Source: Polaribacter septentrionalilitoris (GTDB lineage Bacteria; Bacteroidota; Bacteroidia; Flavobacteriales; Flavobacteriaceae). Taken from it: a DNA stretch of 64,000 nt. Below, one piece after another: positions 55,319-64,000 of the stretch. Made by a program: the position numbers and the translations under genes. Where the stretch lies: positions 186,001 to 250,000 of the forward strand of contig NZ_VRMJ01000025.1 in assembly GCF_009832745.1 (NCBI RefSeq). Reading direction: 5' to 3'. Within the stretch, counting starts at the first letter, position 1, and each line of letters starts with the position of its first letter. The notes beneath the pieces are model-generated. The model was not told where the DNA came from and did not search any database. It worked only from the letters and a program-made list of their open reading frames with translations.

Positions 55319-55415
55319 GGCGTATTTTGCTTTAAGGCAAAACCGCGCTTTCCTTACTCGCTTCCCGATTTTAGAATCGGGAGAGCTCAAACAGACCACT
55401 CAATCGCTTACGCAA
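55318..55415 (+). repeat. Structured intergenic element, copy 2 (GGGCGT family), 3' of the lipoprotein gene
   Basis: It begins with GGGCGT on the last base of the lipoprotein stop codon. A six-base hairpin (55325-55330 with 55337-55342), the segment CGCTTTCC and a perfect eight-base hairpin (55363-55370 with 55375-55382) follow, then GAGCTCAAACA and TCAATCGCTTACGC at the end. G+C is much higher than in the flanks. The scaffold matches copy 1 at 14728-14800. The region holds no ORF and ends 14 bases before the cupin gene. Confidence 0.7.
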
Positions 55416-55428
55416 ATAGTTACCCATT

Positions 55429-55797
55429 ATGAAAAAAAAGTACACTATTCAAAAATCTCCTTTTGTGGTGCCAACTACAGATGGCAAATTAATAGAAGAA
55501 CATTTTGGAAATGCAACTAATGGTAACCCTCAAATTAGTATTGCCCACATGGTTGCGCCTTCTGGTTGGAGCGAACCTTTTCAAACTCCAGAATTTGATG
55601 AATATACTTACATCATTAAAGGTAAAAAGCAATTCATTATAGAAGGGGAAACAATAGTTTTAGAAGCAGGACAATCCATTAAAATTGAGAAAAATACAAG
55701 AATTCAATATTCTAATCCTTTTGAGAGTGAGTGTGAATACTTAGCTATTTGTTTGCCTGCATTTTCTATAAATTTGGTAAATAGAGAAGATAAATAA
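55429..55797 (+). CDS. Cupin-domain protein
   Basis: A 122-residue single-domain cupin. The first cupin motif region is GWSEPFQTPEFDEYTYIIKGKKQF, with a Glu and Tyr where metal-binding cupins often have His-x-His, and the second is IVLEAGQSIKIEKNTRIQYSNPF. The usual histidines are mostly replaced, so metal binding is doubtful. No membrane or signal sequence is visible. It lies directly downstream of the structured element at 55.3 kb. Function unknown. Confidence 0.85.
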   Translation: MKKKYTIQKSPFVVPTTDGKLIEEHFGNATNGNPQISIAHMVAPSGWSEPFQTPEFDEYTYIIKGKKQFIIEGETIVLEAGQSIKIEKNTRIQYSNPFESECEYLAICLPAFSINLVNREDK

Positions 55798-55883
55798 CCT
55801 TTTTTTACCAAATGAGTTAATCTTACTATTGATTTTGATATTAAATCATTATTTTTCAAGTTAAATTGCATCAAACATTTTAG

Positions 55884-56915
55884 ATGAAAGATATCATTGC
55901 TCCAAAAACCATAAGACAAGTATTTGTATTATTACTTATTCTTTTTATTAGTATATTAATTTTTATAGAATTAATGCCTTATTTGTCAGGTGTTTTAGGT
56001 GCAATAACCATTTATGTATTGCTAAGAAAATGGATGATTTATTTAGTTAAGAAAAATTGGCATCCAAATATAGCAGCCTTTTTTTTAATGTCTTTTTCTT
56101 TTGTTTGTATTTTATTACCAGTTTCTGGCGTTATTTTAATGCTTGGTAGTAAAATAAGTGATGCAGTAACCAACTCAGAGCAATTGGTTGAAATTTTAAA
56201 AAATCGAATCCAAATATTAGAAAATAAGTTTGATTTTGATTTAGCTTCAAATATTGATGCTTCTCAGATATCTTCTTGGATTACTGAAAATTTAGAAATT
56301 TTTGCTGGTGGTACATTTAACATGTTTCTATCAATTGCTTTAATGTATTTTTTGCTTTACTTTATGTTAACCAATAGGGCTGAACTAAGAAATTCTCTTT
56401 ATGAATATATACCTATAAGTAAAAAGAATCTAAAAATAATTGGGTCAGAGTCTCAAGCTATGGTTCGTTCTAATGCAATCGGAATTCCTTTGGTTGCCAT
56501 TGCACAAGGTATTGTTGCTTTAATAGGTTTTTTAATTTTCGGAATAAACAATCCTTTCTTTTGGTTTGTGGTAACTGTTGTAGGTTCTATGATTCCTTTT
56601 GTAGGTACTTTAGTCGGAATTTTACCTGTTTTTATTCTAACATTAGCATCTGGAGACACGTTTTCTGCTTGGGGTATCTTAATCTACGGTTTTGTAGTAG
56701 TTGGGTCTACTGATAATTTAATACGATTATTTGTCTTAAAAAAACTAGATAATGTTCATCCTTTAATCACTTTAATAGGTGTAATTGTAGGAGTGCCTTT
56801 ATTTGGGTTTATAGGATTGATTTTTGGACCATTATTAATCAGTCTATTCTTAGTGATAGTTAGAATTTACAAAAAAGAATTTGGAAAAAAAGAAACCGAT
56901 AAAGCCATACTTTAA
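55884..56915 (+). CDS. AI-2E family transporter (UPF0118)
   Basis: A 343-residue inner-membrane protein of the AI-2E/PerM family, exporters of small molecules or ions. About seven or eight membrane segments are visible, with a soluble stretch between the third and fourth (about residues 95-145, ISDAVTNSEQLVEILKNRIQ). The conserved C-terminal half has IPLVAIAQGIVALIGF, GSMIPFVGTLVGILPVF and GVPLFGFIGLIFGPLL, the family signature. The transported substrate cannot be inferred. Its stop overlaps that of the convergent gene by four bases. Confidence 0.92.
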   Translation: MKDIIAPKTIRQVFVLLLILFISILIFIELMPYLSGVLGAITIYVLLRKWMIYLVKKNWHPNIAAFFLMSFSFVCILLPVSGVILMLGSKISDAVTNSEQLVEILKNRIQILENKFDFDLASNIDASQISSWITENLEIFAGGTFNMFLSIALMYFLLYFMLTNRAELRNSLYEYIPISKKNLKIIGSESQAMVRSNAIGIPLVAIAQGIVALIGFLIFGINNPFFWFVVTVVGSMIPFVGTLVGILPVFILTLASGDTFSAWGILIYGFVVVGSTDNLIRLFVLKKLDNVHPLITLIGVIVGVPLFGFIGLIFGPLLISLFLVIVRIYKKEFGKKETDKAIL

Positions 56916-57817
56916 TTTTTAGTTACTTGATTAATAGGAAGCTTCTTATTTTTCTTTTTATCAATGTAATGCCTTAAAACACCACCTTTTATAGAGTTTA
57001 CATCAAATTCGATGATAAAAGCATCTTCATCAATAGCTTGAACAATACGATACATTTTTTTAATATCTATTCTGTTTATAATAGAATGAATAATGTCAAA
57101 CTCTTCAACTTTACCTTTATTACCATAACCAGATGCACCTTTGTAAATGGTTAAACCAACTCCTAATTCTTCTAAAATAGCTCTTTTAATAATATCATTT
57201 TTTTGTGATACAATGGTAATACCAATAAAATCTTCAAAGCCTTCTATAACTGTATCTGTAACTTTTGCAGCGATAATGTAAGTTAATACAGAATAAAGTG
57301 CAATTTCTATGGTTTCAACAAAAGCAGTTACTGTAAATAAAATAATGTTGAATAGCATCACAATTTTGCCAATGCTAATTCCAAATTTATCGTTTATATA
57401 AATTCCTAAAATTTCTGAGCCATCAAGTACAGAACCATTTCTTATGGCAATCCCAATACCTGAGCCAACTAATAATCCGCCAAAAATTGAAATTAATAAT
57501 TTATCATTTGTAATGGTTTGGAAGTTCTCAAAATGGATAAATAATGCAACTCCTAAAATACTAATAATAGATTTTATGACGATTCTTTTCGAAACTGTAA
57601 AAAAACCAAGAATTAAAAAAGGAATGCTAAAAATAATTAGCAAGTAAGACATGTTAATATCTACTTGTGTTCTTACCAAAAGTGCAATTCCGGTTACTCC
57701 ACCATCTAAAAAACCATTGGGCAATAAAAAAGCTTTTAAACCTAAACTAGTTAGAACAATACCTATAAATATTTGAAAATATTCATAGAAATAATTAATT
57801 GCTTTTTTTATGGTCAT
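56912..57817 (-). CDS. YitT family membrane protein
   Basis: A 301-residue membrane protein of the YitT/DUF161 family. Five or six membrane segments (about residues 13-35, 50-70, 75-95, 105-125, 150-180) with GFLDGGVTGIALLV and NGSVLDGSEILGIYIN are followed by the soluble DUF2179 domain (about 215-285), with EFDIIHSIINRIDIKKMYRIV. The transported substrate is unknown. It lies four bases after folD and is at the end of that operon. Confidence 0.9.
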   Translation of the reverse strand: MTIKKAINYFYEYFQIFIGIVLTSLGLKAFLLPNGFLDGGVTGIALLVRTQVDINMSYLLIIFSIPFLILGFFTVSKRIVIKSIISILGVALFIHFENFQTITNDKLLISIFGGLLVGSGIGIAIRNGSVLDGSEILGIYINDKFGISIGKIVMLFNIILFTVTAFVETIEIALYSVLTYIIAAKVTDTVIEGFEDFIGITIVSQKNDIIKRAILEELGVGLTIYKGASGYGNKGKVEEFDIIHSIINRIDIKKMYRIVQAIDEDAFIIEFDVNSIKGGVLRHYIDKKKNKKLPINQVTKN

Positions 57818-57821
57818 TTGT

Positions 57822-58697
57822 TTAACTTTTTCTTTGGCAAGCTAGTAAAGTGTTTTTTAATAGCATAGCTATTGTCATTGGCCCAACACCACCAGGAACT
57901 GGGGTAATAAATTCAGATTTAGCAGCTACTTCATCAAAAGCAACATCACCAACTAATCTAAACCCATTTTTCTTTGTAGTGTCCTCTAAACGTGTAATTC
58001 CAACATCAACAACTGTTACATTATCTTTAACCATATCTGCTTTTAAAAACTCAGGAATACCTATTGCTGCGATAACAATATCAGCTTGTAAAGTAATTTC
58101 TTTAAGGTTTTTAGTTCTACTATGGCACATGGTAACTGTGGCATTACCTACCTTTCTTTTTTGAGATAATAAGATACTCATTGGGCTACCTACAATATGA
58201 CTTCTACCTAAAACCACAACATGTTTTCCTGAAGTTTCTACATTGTATCTATCTAATAATTCTAAAATTCCAAAAGGAGTAGCAGATATAAAAGTTGGTA
58301 GGTTTAATGCCATTTTTCCAACATTAGTTGGATGAAATCCATCCACATCTTTATCAGGATCTACAGCCATCAGTATTTTTTGTTCATTAATATGTTTGGG
58401 TAAAGGTAATTGAACAATAAAACCATCAATATCTTTGTCAACATTAAGAATAGCAATTTCATTTAGTAAATCTTCTTCGGTAGTTTTTTCGGGTAATCTT
58501 ATCAATGTAGATTCAAACCCAACACGTTCACAAGCTTTTACTTTTGCATTTACATAAGTAATACTTGCACCATTGTTACCAACAATAATAGCTGCTAAAT
58601 GAGGTGTTTTACTTCCTTTATTTTTTAATTCATTTACTTCTAAAGCAATTTCTTCTTTAATTTCTGCCGATGTTTTTTTTCCGTCTAATAAAGTCAT
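57822..58697 (-). CDS. folD: Bifunctional methylenetetrahydrofolate dehydrogenase/cyclohydrolase
   Basis: FolD interconverts 5,10-methylene-THF and 10-formyl-THF, supplying one-carbon units. The catalytic Lys is in [15 protein letters not shown], the conserved loop is [24 protein letters not shown], the NADP site [14 protein letters not shown], and [16 protein letters not shown] closes the fold. At 291 residues it is normal. Its first four bases overlap the stop of the upstream glycosyltransferase gene. Confidence 0.97.
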   Translation of the reverse strand: MTLLDGKKTSAEIKEEIALEVNELKNKGSKTPHLAAIIVGNNGASITYVNAKVKACERVGFESTLIRLPEKTTEEDLLNEIAILNVDKDIDGFIVQLPLPKHINEQKILMAVDPDKDVDGFHPTNVGKMALNLPTFISATPFGILELLDRYNVETSGKHVVVLGRSHIVGSPMSILLSQKRKVGNATVTMCHSRTKNLKEITLQADIVIAAIGIPEFLKADMVKDNVTVVDVGITRLEDTTKKNGFRLVGDVAFDEVAAKSEFITPVPGGVGPMTIAMLLKNTLLACQRKS

Positions 58698-60124
58698 TTT
58701 TCCTTTAAGGTATATATAATAATTGATATATTAAATTTACTGAATTCTTTTTGTCTACTATAATTTTTATCTAAAATTTGATACTCTTCATCTGTTAAAT
58801 TAAAAACATTTGCGTAAAAAACATATTTGTTTTTACCTGTAAATTTAGAAAAAGATTGTTGATTTCCACTAAAATCAATATGATCTAATTTGTTTAGGTT
58901 AGGAAAAAAAGTTGCAACCTCAGAAATCTTAATTTTATTGTCTTTTAAGTAGTTAATAGCTTCAATTCTAAGAGAGTGGTAAGGTACATGTGCTAAAGTA
59001 GCATCCCAACCTTGTGAGATTGTTCTTGGATAAATCCAGAGATTACCTGTAATTAAACCTAAAAATAAAAATGTATAAATTATTTTTTTCTTAAAGAAAT
59101 AAGAATTTAAAATAGAAAAAGCTAATAGGTTTAAACAACAAAAAGAAACAATGAAGTATCGATGTCCAAATGCATTTGTAGAAAATAGTACGGCTAAAAT
59201 TATAAAAATTACAGATGTAATAGATAGGACTAAAAGTTGTTTGTTTTTTGTTGATTTAATTATTTTTTTACCAAAAATAAATAAACTTAAAACTAAGAAT
59301 AAGAAGATAAAAACCCTACCAAAATCTAAATATCTATGTATTAATGTAATGATATTTTTAAAGAAAATTTTAGGTGTGGCTACTTTCCATAAACTCGCCC
59401 ATGGTGAGTTTGGGTGTGTTTGTAACCAACCCATGGTTAATAATCTCCAAACTACATATATAAGTCCAGGTAGACTAGATAAAAAATATAACAACAAAAA
59501 TTTAAAATTAAAGATGGAGCCTATTTTCTTTTTTTCGAGATACAATTTGTTATAAATATCAAACAATAAAAAACCTCCAAAAAGCATCATACTTCTAAAT
59601 GAAATAATACTTAAAAAAAGTAAACCAATAAATTTTAAAATGTTTTTTTTAAAGAGATATCCATTTAGGGTTAAAAAAAAGAAAAAGACAATAATAACCT
59701 CTGGATTTACAATAACAAATTGAGTGGATAATGTAGGGTCTATGATAAGCAATACAAATGCGAAGATTTGTTTTATTGTTCCGTTAATAAAATAAGAAAC
59801 AAAATTAAATAACTGATAAAAAACACCGATGATAAACGGAAGCATAACTAAATGTGCTACCCATAATTTGTGCCCAAATATTTTCCAGAAAATAGTTAAA
59901 AGAAATCCTAAAAAGGGTGGATGTCCAGGGTCAAATTCATTTGGTATTGTCCAATTAAAAATAGAATTAAAATATAAATGGTTTCCCATTTTAGAGGCAA
60001 ATAAGACATTATCCCAAAACATTCCATTATTATTTGAAATAATAAACAAACAAATTCCAAAGAAAATAAAAAAAATATTTTTTATTTTTTTAAAAGTAAA
60101 AATGTCTATGATTTGCTCTGGCAT
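58694..60124 (-). CDS. Membrane glycosyltransferase-like protein (GT39/ArnT-like)
   Basis: A 476-residue integral membrane protein with about ten predicted membrane segments. The first periplasmic loop has [17 protein letters not shown] with the Asp and His-Pro-Pro of the PMT/ArnT-type glycosyltransferases that use lipid-linked sugars, and C-terminal soluble segments follow the last membrane helix (about 365). No sugar specificity can be read. Its start lies nine bases after a terminator hairpin, so no room for a promoter is left unless the start codon is later. The gene overlaps folD by four bases. Confidence 0.75.
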   Translation of the reverse strand: MPEQIIDIFTFKKIKNIFFIFFGICLFIISNNNGMFWDNVLFASKMGNHLYFNSIFNWTIPNEFDPGHPPFLGFLLTIFWKIFGHKLWVAHLVMLPFIIGVFYQLFNFVSYFINGTIKQIFAFVLLIIDPTLSTQFVIVNPEVIIVFFFFLTLNGYLFKKNILKFIGLLFLSIISFRSMMLFGGFLLFDIYNKLYLEKKKIGSIFNFKFLLLYFLSSLPGLIYVVWRLLTMGWLQTHPNSPWASLWKVATPKIFFKNIITLIHRYLDFGRVFIFLFLVLSLFIFGKKIIKSTKNKQLLVLSITSVIFIILAVLFSTNAFGHRYFIVSFCCLNLLAFSILNSYFFKKKIIYTFLFLGLITGNLWIYPRTISQGWDATLAHVPYHSLRIEAINYLKDNKIKISEVATFFPNLNKLDHIDFSGNQQSFSKFTGKNKYVFYANVFNLTDEEYQILDKNYSRQKEFSKFNISIIIYTLKEK

Positions 60125-60132
60125 TGTATAGT

Positions 60133-60157
60133 AAAAAAGGCTACTTAAAAAGTAGCC
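60133..60157 (-). terminator. Hairpin terminator between ffh and the membrane glycosyltransferase gene
   Basis: On the minus strand an eight-base perfect stem (60150-60157 with 60139-60146) with a three-base loop is followed by six Us. It is strong enough to end most ffh transcripts. The next gene starts only nine bases beyond, so read-through or an overlapping promoter must supply it. Confidence 0.85.
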
Positions 60158-60166
60158 TAAATATTT

Positions 60167-61495
60167 TTATTTCATTCCTTTCATCATTTGCATCATCTTA
60201 CGGCCACCACCACCTTGCATCATCTTCATCATTTTGCTCATTTGATTAAACTGCTTCATCAACTGATTTACTTCTTGAATACTTGTACCAGAACCTTTAG
60301 CAATACGTTTTTTTCTACTAGCATTTATACTTGATGGAGTACTTCTTTCTAATGGTGTCATAGAATGGATAATCGCTTCAATACCTTTAAAAGCATCATC
60401 ATCAATATCTACATCTTTCATTGCTTTTCCAGCACCAGGAATCATACCTACCAAATCTTTCATAGATCCCATCTTTTTGATTTGCTGAATTTGATTTAAA
60501 AAATCATCAAAACCAAATTGGTTTTTAGCAATCTTTTTCTGAAGTTTTCTTGCTTCTTCTTCATCGTATTGATCCTGTGCTCTCTCTACTAAAGAAACCA
60601 CATCTCCCATACCTAAAATACGGTCTGCCATACGATCTGGGTGAAAAACATCAATTGCATCCATTTTCTCACCAGTACCAATAAATTTAATTGGTTTGTC
60701 AACTACAGACTTAATAGATAATGCAGCTCCACCACGTGTATCACCATCTAATTTTGTAAGTACAACTCCTTCAAAATTCAAGATATCATTAAATGCTTTA
60801 GCAGTATTTACAGCATCTTGACCAGTCATAGAATCTACAACAAATAAAGTTTCTTGCGGATTTACGGCTTTATGAATGTTAGAAATCTCTGTCATCATTT
60901 CTTCATCCACAGCTAAACGTCCAGCTGTATCAATAATTACAACATTTTTTCCATTTGCTTTTGCGTGTGCAATTGCATTTTGAGAAATTTCTACAGGATT
61001 TTGATTGCCTATTTCAGCATATACTTCTACACCAATTTGTTCTCCAACAACTTGTAACTGGTTTATTGCCGCAGGTCTATACACATCACAACCTACTAAC
61101 AATACTTGTTTTGTCTTTTTGGTTTTTAGGTAATTGGCTAATTTTCCTGAAAAAGTAGTTTTACCAGAACCTTGTAAACCAGACATTAAAATTACAGTTG
61201 GTGAGCCACCTAAGTTTACGCCAACAGTTTCACCTCCCATTAATTCAGTTAGTTCATCTTTAACTAACTTTACCATTAATTGACCAGGGTTTAATGTAGT
61301 TAATACATCTTGACCTAACGCTTTAGTTTGTACTCTTTTGGTAAACTCTTTGGCAATTTTAAAGTTAACATCGGCATTTAACAACGCCCTTCTAACTTCT
61401 TTTAAAGTTTCTGCAACGTTTACTTCCGTAATTTTTCCATGCCCTTTGAGGGTGTGTAAGGCTTTATCTAATTTATCGCTTAAATTATTAAACAT
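60167..61495 (-). CDS. ffh: Signal recognition particle protein Ffh
   Basis: Ffh is the GTPase of the signal recognition particle that brings membrane-protein ribosomes to FtsY. The NG domain has GLQGSGKTTFSGKLA (G1), DTAGRLAVDEEMM (G3), and TKLDGDTRGGAALS (G4/closing loop); the M domain (about residues 300-440) is methionine-rich, ending MMKMMQGGGGRKMMQMMKGMK-like, about 20 residues, with the signal-binding groove residues. At 442 residues it is typical. It begins an operon on the minus strand but is set off from the downstream genes by a terminator. Confidence 0.98.
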   Translation of the reverse strand: MFNNLSDKLDKALHTLKGHGKITEVNVAETLKEVRRALLNADVNFKIAKEFTKRVQTKALGQDVLTTLNPGQLMVKLVKDELTELMGGETVGVNLGGSPTVILMSGLQGSGKTTFSGKLANYLKTKKTKQVLLVGCDVYRPAAINQLQVVGEQIGVEVYAEIGNQNPVEISQNAIAHAKANGKNVVIIDTAGRLAVDEEMMTEISNIHKAVNPQETLFVVDSMTGQDAVNTAKAFNDILNFEGVVLTKLDGDTRGGAALSIKSVVDKPIKFIGTGEKMDAIDVFHPDRMADRILGMGDVVSLVERAQDQYDEEEARKLQKKIAKNQFGFDDFLNQIQQIKKMGSMKDLVGMIPGAGKAMKDVDIDDDAFKGIEAIIHSMTPLERSTPSSINASRKKRIAKGSGTSIQEVNQLMKQFNQMSKMMKMMQGGGGRKMMQMMKGMK

Positions 61496-61572
61496 AATTT
61501 GTGTTCTTTTTTAGGAAACACAAATATAAGAATAAGTGATGATTTGTTAGAGTATTGATGGTAGTTTTTTAA

Positions 61573-61980
61573 TTACTTTGTCTTTAAAAACAAGCTAGTA
61601 AAAAAGTTAATCAGGTGAATGATAATTGAAAAAAGAAAAATAATAAAAGATAGGACTAAAACTAAATAAGTTTGATTAAAGTTAAAAGAGAATACTATTA
61701 GAATAAAAGGGATTAATGAAAATGATTGCAATACAATATGAGAGATAGTTAATACTTTTTTAGGGTATTTCTGAATCCAATACAATGAAAAATAGTTAAC
61801 ACCAATCAATAAAAAGAACACTGAAGAGATATAACATAATAAGCTAATATCTAAATCAAAATTAAGGTAATTAACCTTCAAATTGATGTAGCTTTCTCTT
61901 TTAAAGAGCCCCAAAATTAAAAACAAAGGAACTAATCCAAAGAAAAAAAGATGAGGTTTAACAATAATTTTCTTCAGCAT
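61573..61980 (-). CDS. Four-pass membrane protein of unknown function
   Basis: A hydrophobic protein of 135 residues from ATG 61980 (138 from 61989) with four predicted membrane segments (about residues 10-24, 46-62, 77-97, 104-126) and a basic C-terminal end. No recognised domain. It overlaps the end of the DinB-like gene upstream by about 23 bases with either start, which suggests coupling. Unknown function. Confidence 0.65.
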   Translation of the reverse strand: MLKKIIVKPHLFFFGLVPLFLILGLFKRESYINLKVNYLNFDLDISLLCYISSVFFLLIGVNYFSLYWIQKYPKKVLTISHIVLQSFSLIPFILIVFSFNFNQTYLVLVLSFIIFLFSIIIHLINFFTSLFLKTK

Positions 61981-62500
61981 AATTATCAATTAAAATATTG
62001 GTATGATGTTCTATATGATGAGCAGTCCACATGATAATTTCTCTAATAGTCATTTTTCCCATTAATGGATGAGGAAGTAACAATGTATCTAAATTAATAT
62101 CACTAATTTTTCTAACTTTATACTGTAGTTTTTTACTCTGTATTTGAAATTGTGTTAACAGTCGATCTCTATCTTTTTGTTTTGGTATTTTTAATTTTTG
62201 ATTAAAAACCTTTGCTCTTTCTTGGTTTACTAAAAGTTTCTCTTGATACTTATCTGCAACCGTTTTGTAATCTCTAATTTCTCGGTTACAAGTTCCAAAT
62301 TTGTATTTTAAGAAAAAACGAGGATAGCTTAGAGCTTTGTTAAGTGTTTGTAAGCTATTCACCAAATGTAAAATTTGTTGGCCAACTGTCCATTTGTTTT
62401 TTGGGCCATTTTCCCAATTATCAATTGGTTGATTCTCTAACCAATAAAATAGATGTTGATTTTTTTCTTCTAATAACTCAGCAATTGCTTCTTTCTTCAT
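61958..62500 (-). CDS. DinB-superfamily protein (DUF1569-like)
   Basis: A 180-residue protein with the four-helix DinB fold. Likely metal ligands are His in GQQILHLVNSL and the HH pair in WTAHHIEHHTNILIDNY near the C-terminus. The sequence WENGPKNKWTVGQQILHLV is characteristic of this group. The family has diverse, mostly unknown, functions. It is paralogous in fold but not in sequence to the DinB protein at 12.4 kb. Co-directional with msrB, 54 bases downstream of it. Confidence 0.87.
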   Translation of the reverse strand: MKKEAIAELLEEKNQHLFYWLENQPIDNWENGPKNKWTVGQQILHLVNSLQTLNKALSYPRFFLKYKFGTCNREIRDYKTVADKYQEKLLVNQERAKVFNQKLKIPKQKDRDRLLTQFQIQSKKLQYKVRKISDINLDTLLLPHPLMGKMTIREIIMWTAHHIEHHTNILIDNYAEENYC

Positions 62501-62554
62501 GATTGCTATATTGTTAGAGAAAGATACGAAAAAGAGTTTAATGAAATACCTTTG

Positions 62555-63046
62555 CTATTTCACTTTTTTATTTGTTTTTGGTATAAACTTTAAAGCAACT
62601 CCATTAATACAATGACGTTTCCCTGTAGTTTCTTTTGGGCCATCATCAAAAGAGTGTCCTAAATGACCACCACATGTATTGCATTTTAATTCAGTTCTTG
62701 CATAGCCTAATTTATAGTCTACATCCAATTCAACACTACCCCCAATAGCTCTATCAAAAGAAGGCCAACCAGAACCTGAATCATATTTATGTTTAGATTC
62801 ATATAATGGTGTTTTGCATGCTGCACAAACAAAAGTTCCTTTTTTGTAGTTTTTATTTAGCTCACTTGTAAAAGCCCTTTCTGTTCCTGCTTCACGCAAT
62901 ACATAATATTGCATTGGAGTTAGAATTTTTTTCCACTCTTTTGTTGTTTTTTCTATTTTATATGTTTTTTTTGCTTTGGATGAGTTTTGAGCTATAGAAT
63001 TGCAACTCAACATTATAATAGCAAAAAGTAAAAATAATTTATTCAT
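62555..63046 (-). CDS. msrB: Peptide-methionine (R)-S-oxide reductase, exported
   Basis: MsrB repairs methionine-R-sulfoxide in proteins. The zinc-binding cysteines are Cys74 and Cys77 (CAAC) and Cys122 and Cys125 (CNTC), and the catalytic Cys146 is in RHCINGVAL. The active-site motif SGSGWPSF is present. An N-terminal hydrophobic segment with a lipobox-like LSC (Cys15) or a signal peptidase site (IAQ) suggests export, so it would repair periplasmic or outer-membrane proteins. At 163 residues it is of normal size for a single-domain MsrB plus leader. Confidence 0.95.
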   Translation of the reverse strand: MNKLFLLFAIIMLSCNSIAQNSSKAKKTYKIEKTTKEWKKILTPMQYYVLREAGTERAFTSELNKNYKKGTFVCAACKTPLYESKHKYDSGSGWPSFDRAIGGSVELDVDYKLGYARTELKCNTCGGHLGHSFDDGPKETTGKRHCINGVALKFIPKTNKKVK

Positions 63047-63332
63047 TTTAGTAAAATTTAGTTGTTAAGACGTAACAGATTAATAATGATTACAAATAAA
63101 ACCATTCAAGTTCACTATGAACACAAAAATAAAATACCTAATTCTAAAAACTCTTAAAAATAAATTAATAAAGTGACTGTTAAATTTAAATTGTGTCTTA
63201 AATATTGAAGATTATTAAAAAATTTAGATATCAATTTTAAACAGAATCTTAAATAGGTTATTCTGTGATTTGAAATAGCACAAATTTTGAAAATAAATTT
63301 ATAACTTGCATAAAAATATATAAACAATAATC

Positions 63333-64000
63333 ATGAAAAAAGCAACAATTCTAATATTAACATTTTTTCTTTTTGTAGAATGTAGTACTGTACCCATTAC
63401 AGGTAGAAAGAGGATAAATATTGTAAGCGATTCTCAAGTGTTACCAGCAAGTTTTGCACAATACAATACTTTTTTAAAAGAAAATAAAGTTTCCGATAAT
63501 AGAAAAATGTCTAATCAAATTAAAGAAGTTGGTAAAAATATTTCTGCTGCTGTAGATCGATTTATGCGCGCTAATAATATGGTTGCTGAAGCAAATTCTT
63601 ACAAATGGGAATTTAATTTAATAGAAGATAAAACAGTTAATGCTTGGTGTATGCCAGGGGGTAAAGTAGTTTTTTACACAGGTATTATGCCAATTTGTGC
63701 AAATGATAATGGGATAGCAGCAGTTATGGGACATGAGGTTGCACATGCATTTGCAAAACATGGGCAAGAAAGAATGTCTCATGGACAATTACAACAAATA
63801 GGTGGTTTAGCAGTAGCTTTAGGAACTTCTGGAAAAGATGAACAATCACGACAAATATGGAATACTGCTTTTGGAATTGGTTCTGGTTTAGGAATGTTGA
63901 AATTTAGTAGAGTACATGAACAAGAAGCAGATAGACTAGGTTTGGTTTTTATGATTATGGCAGGTTATGATGGTACAGAAGCTGCAGAAGTTTGGGTAAG
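63333..64000 (+). CDS. M48-family metalloprotease lipoprotein (3' truncated by window end)
   Basis: A zinc metalloprotease of the M48/LoiP-BepA type. The frame runs from ATG 63333 to the end of the window with no stop. An N-terminal hydrophobic segment ends in LFVECS, a lipobox with the lipidated Cys at residue 17. The zinc motif HEVAH (residues 134-138) is in VMGHEVAHAFAKHG and the third ligand in EQEADRLG (about 197-204). The segments STVPITGRKR and NAWCMPGGKVVFYTGIMP are characteristic of the family. It probably degrades damaged outer-membrane proteins. It diverges from msrB. Confidence 0.93.
   Translation, partial: MKKATILILTFFLFVECSTVPITGRKRINIVSDSQVLPASFAQYNTFLKENKVSDNRKMSNQIKEVGKNISAAVDRFMRANNMVAEANSYKWEFNLIEDKTVNAWCMPGGKVVFYTGIMPICANDNGIAAVMGHEVAHAFAKHGQERMSHGQLQQIGGLAVALGTSGKDEQSRQIWNTAFGIGSGLGMLKFSRVHEQEADRLGLVFMIMAGYDGTEAAEVWV

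Overview
The window is AT-rich DNA from a marine-type flavobacterium (Bacteroidota, Flavobacteriaceae). The content resembles Polaribacter or Tenacibaculum, but the genus is a guess. The evidence for the family is a type 9 secretion sorting tail on a laminarin-degrading enzyme, promoters of the Bacteroidota form TTG-N17-19-TAnnTTTG, a zeaxanthin-type crt cluster, an ArgF'-type transcarbamylase, and DUF2795, 2TM and other protein families common in this group. No rRNA, tRNA, CRISPR array, prophage or intact insertion sequence was seen.

Layout. 0-3.7 kb: 3' part of a secreted GH81 beta-1,3-glucanase. 3.8-9 kb (minus): secA, a DUF2795 protein, a cobalamin adenosyltransferase and a methyltransferase. 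9-12.9 kb (plus): a Wza/Wzc-like polysaccharide export pair and a DinB protein. 12.9-14.7 kb: fumC diverging from an unlisted 57-residue membrane protein. 14.8-18.9 kb (minus): prfB, an ArsC-like reductase and a TonB-type receptor. 19-26.7 kb: a zinc protease, a large envelope protein, threonine aldolase and an ECF sigma operon. 26.7-31.7 kb (plus): a CarH-like B12-binding MerR regulator followed by crtI-crtB-crtZ-crtY. 31.7-44.4 kb (minus): a merged arginine-proline operon (GNAT, argG, argC, proC, argD, proA, proB, argF', argB, argE, argH) plus two hydrolases. It is preceded by a short ORF ending in an Arg-rich tail that looks like an attenuation leader peptide. 44.8-49.1 kb (plus): a LytS-type kinase, four stand-alone 2TM-domain proteins and a LytTR regulator. 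49.3-53 kb (plus): an ABC ATPase, an ABC permease fused to a TlpA-like thioredoxin, and a frameshifted methyltransferase. 53-57 kb (plus): a HerA-like ATPase, a lipoprotein, a cupin and an AI-2E-type exporter. 57-63 kb (minus): ffh, a membrane glycosyltransferase, folD, a YitT protein, a DinB protein, msrB. The window ends inside an M48 lipoprotein protease.

How the parts connect. Adenosylcobalamin made by the adenosyltransferase at 7.6 kb could be the light-sensing cofactor of the CarH-like regulator at 26.8 kb. The regulator's own promoter and the crtI promoter share TTTGTTTAA-type repeats, so light control of zeaxanthin synthesis is a reasonable model. In the arginine operon, carbamoylation must happen on an N-acylated ornithine, and the specificity residue of ArgF' is Ala90, neither the Glu of acetyl enzymes nor the Pro of the Bacteroides succinyl enzyme.

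The strongest candidates for something undescribed are the Arg-rich leader upstream of the arginine operon, the permease-thioredoxin fusion, the six-copy 2TM array between a kinase and its regulator, and a structured element starting GGGCGT. The two copies of that element each begin at, or six bases after, a stop codon, in the sense direction of the gene they follow.
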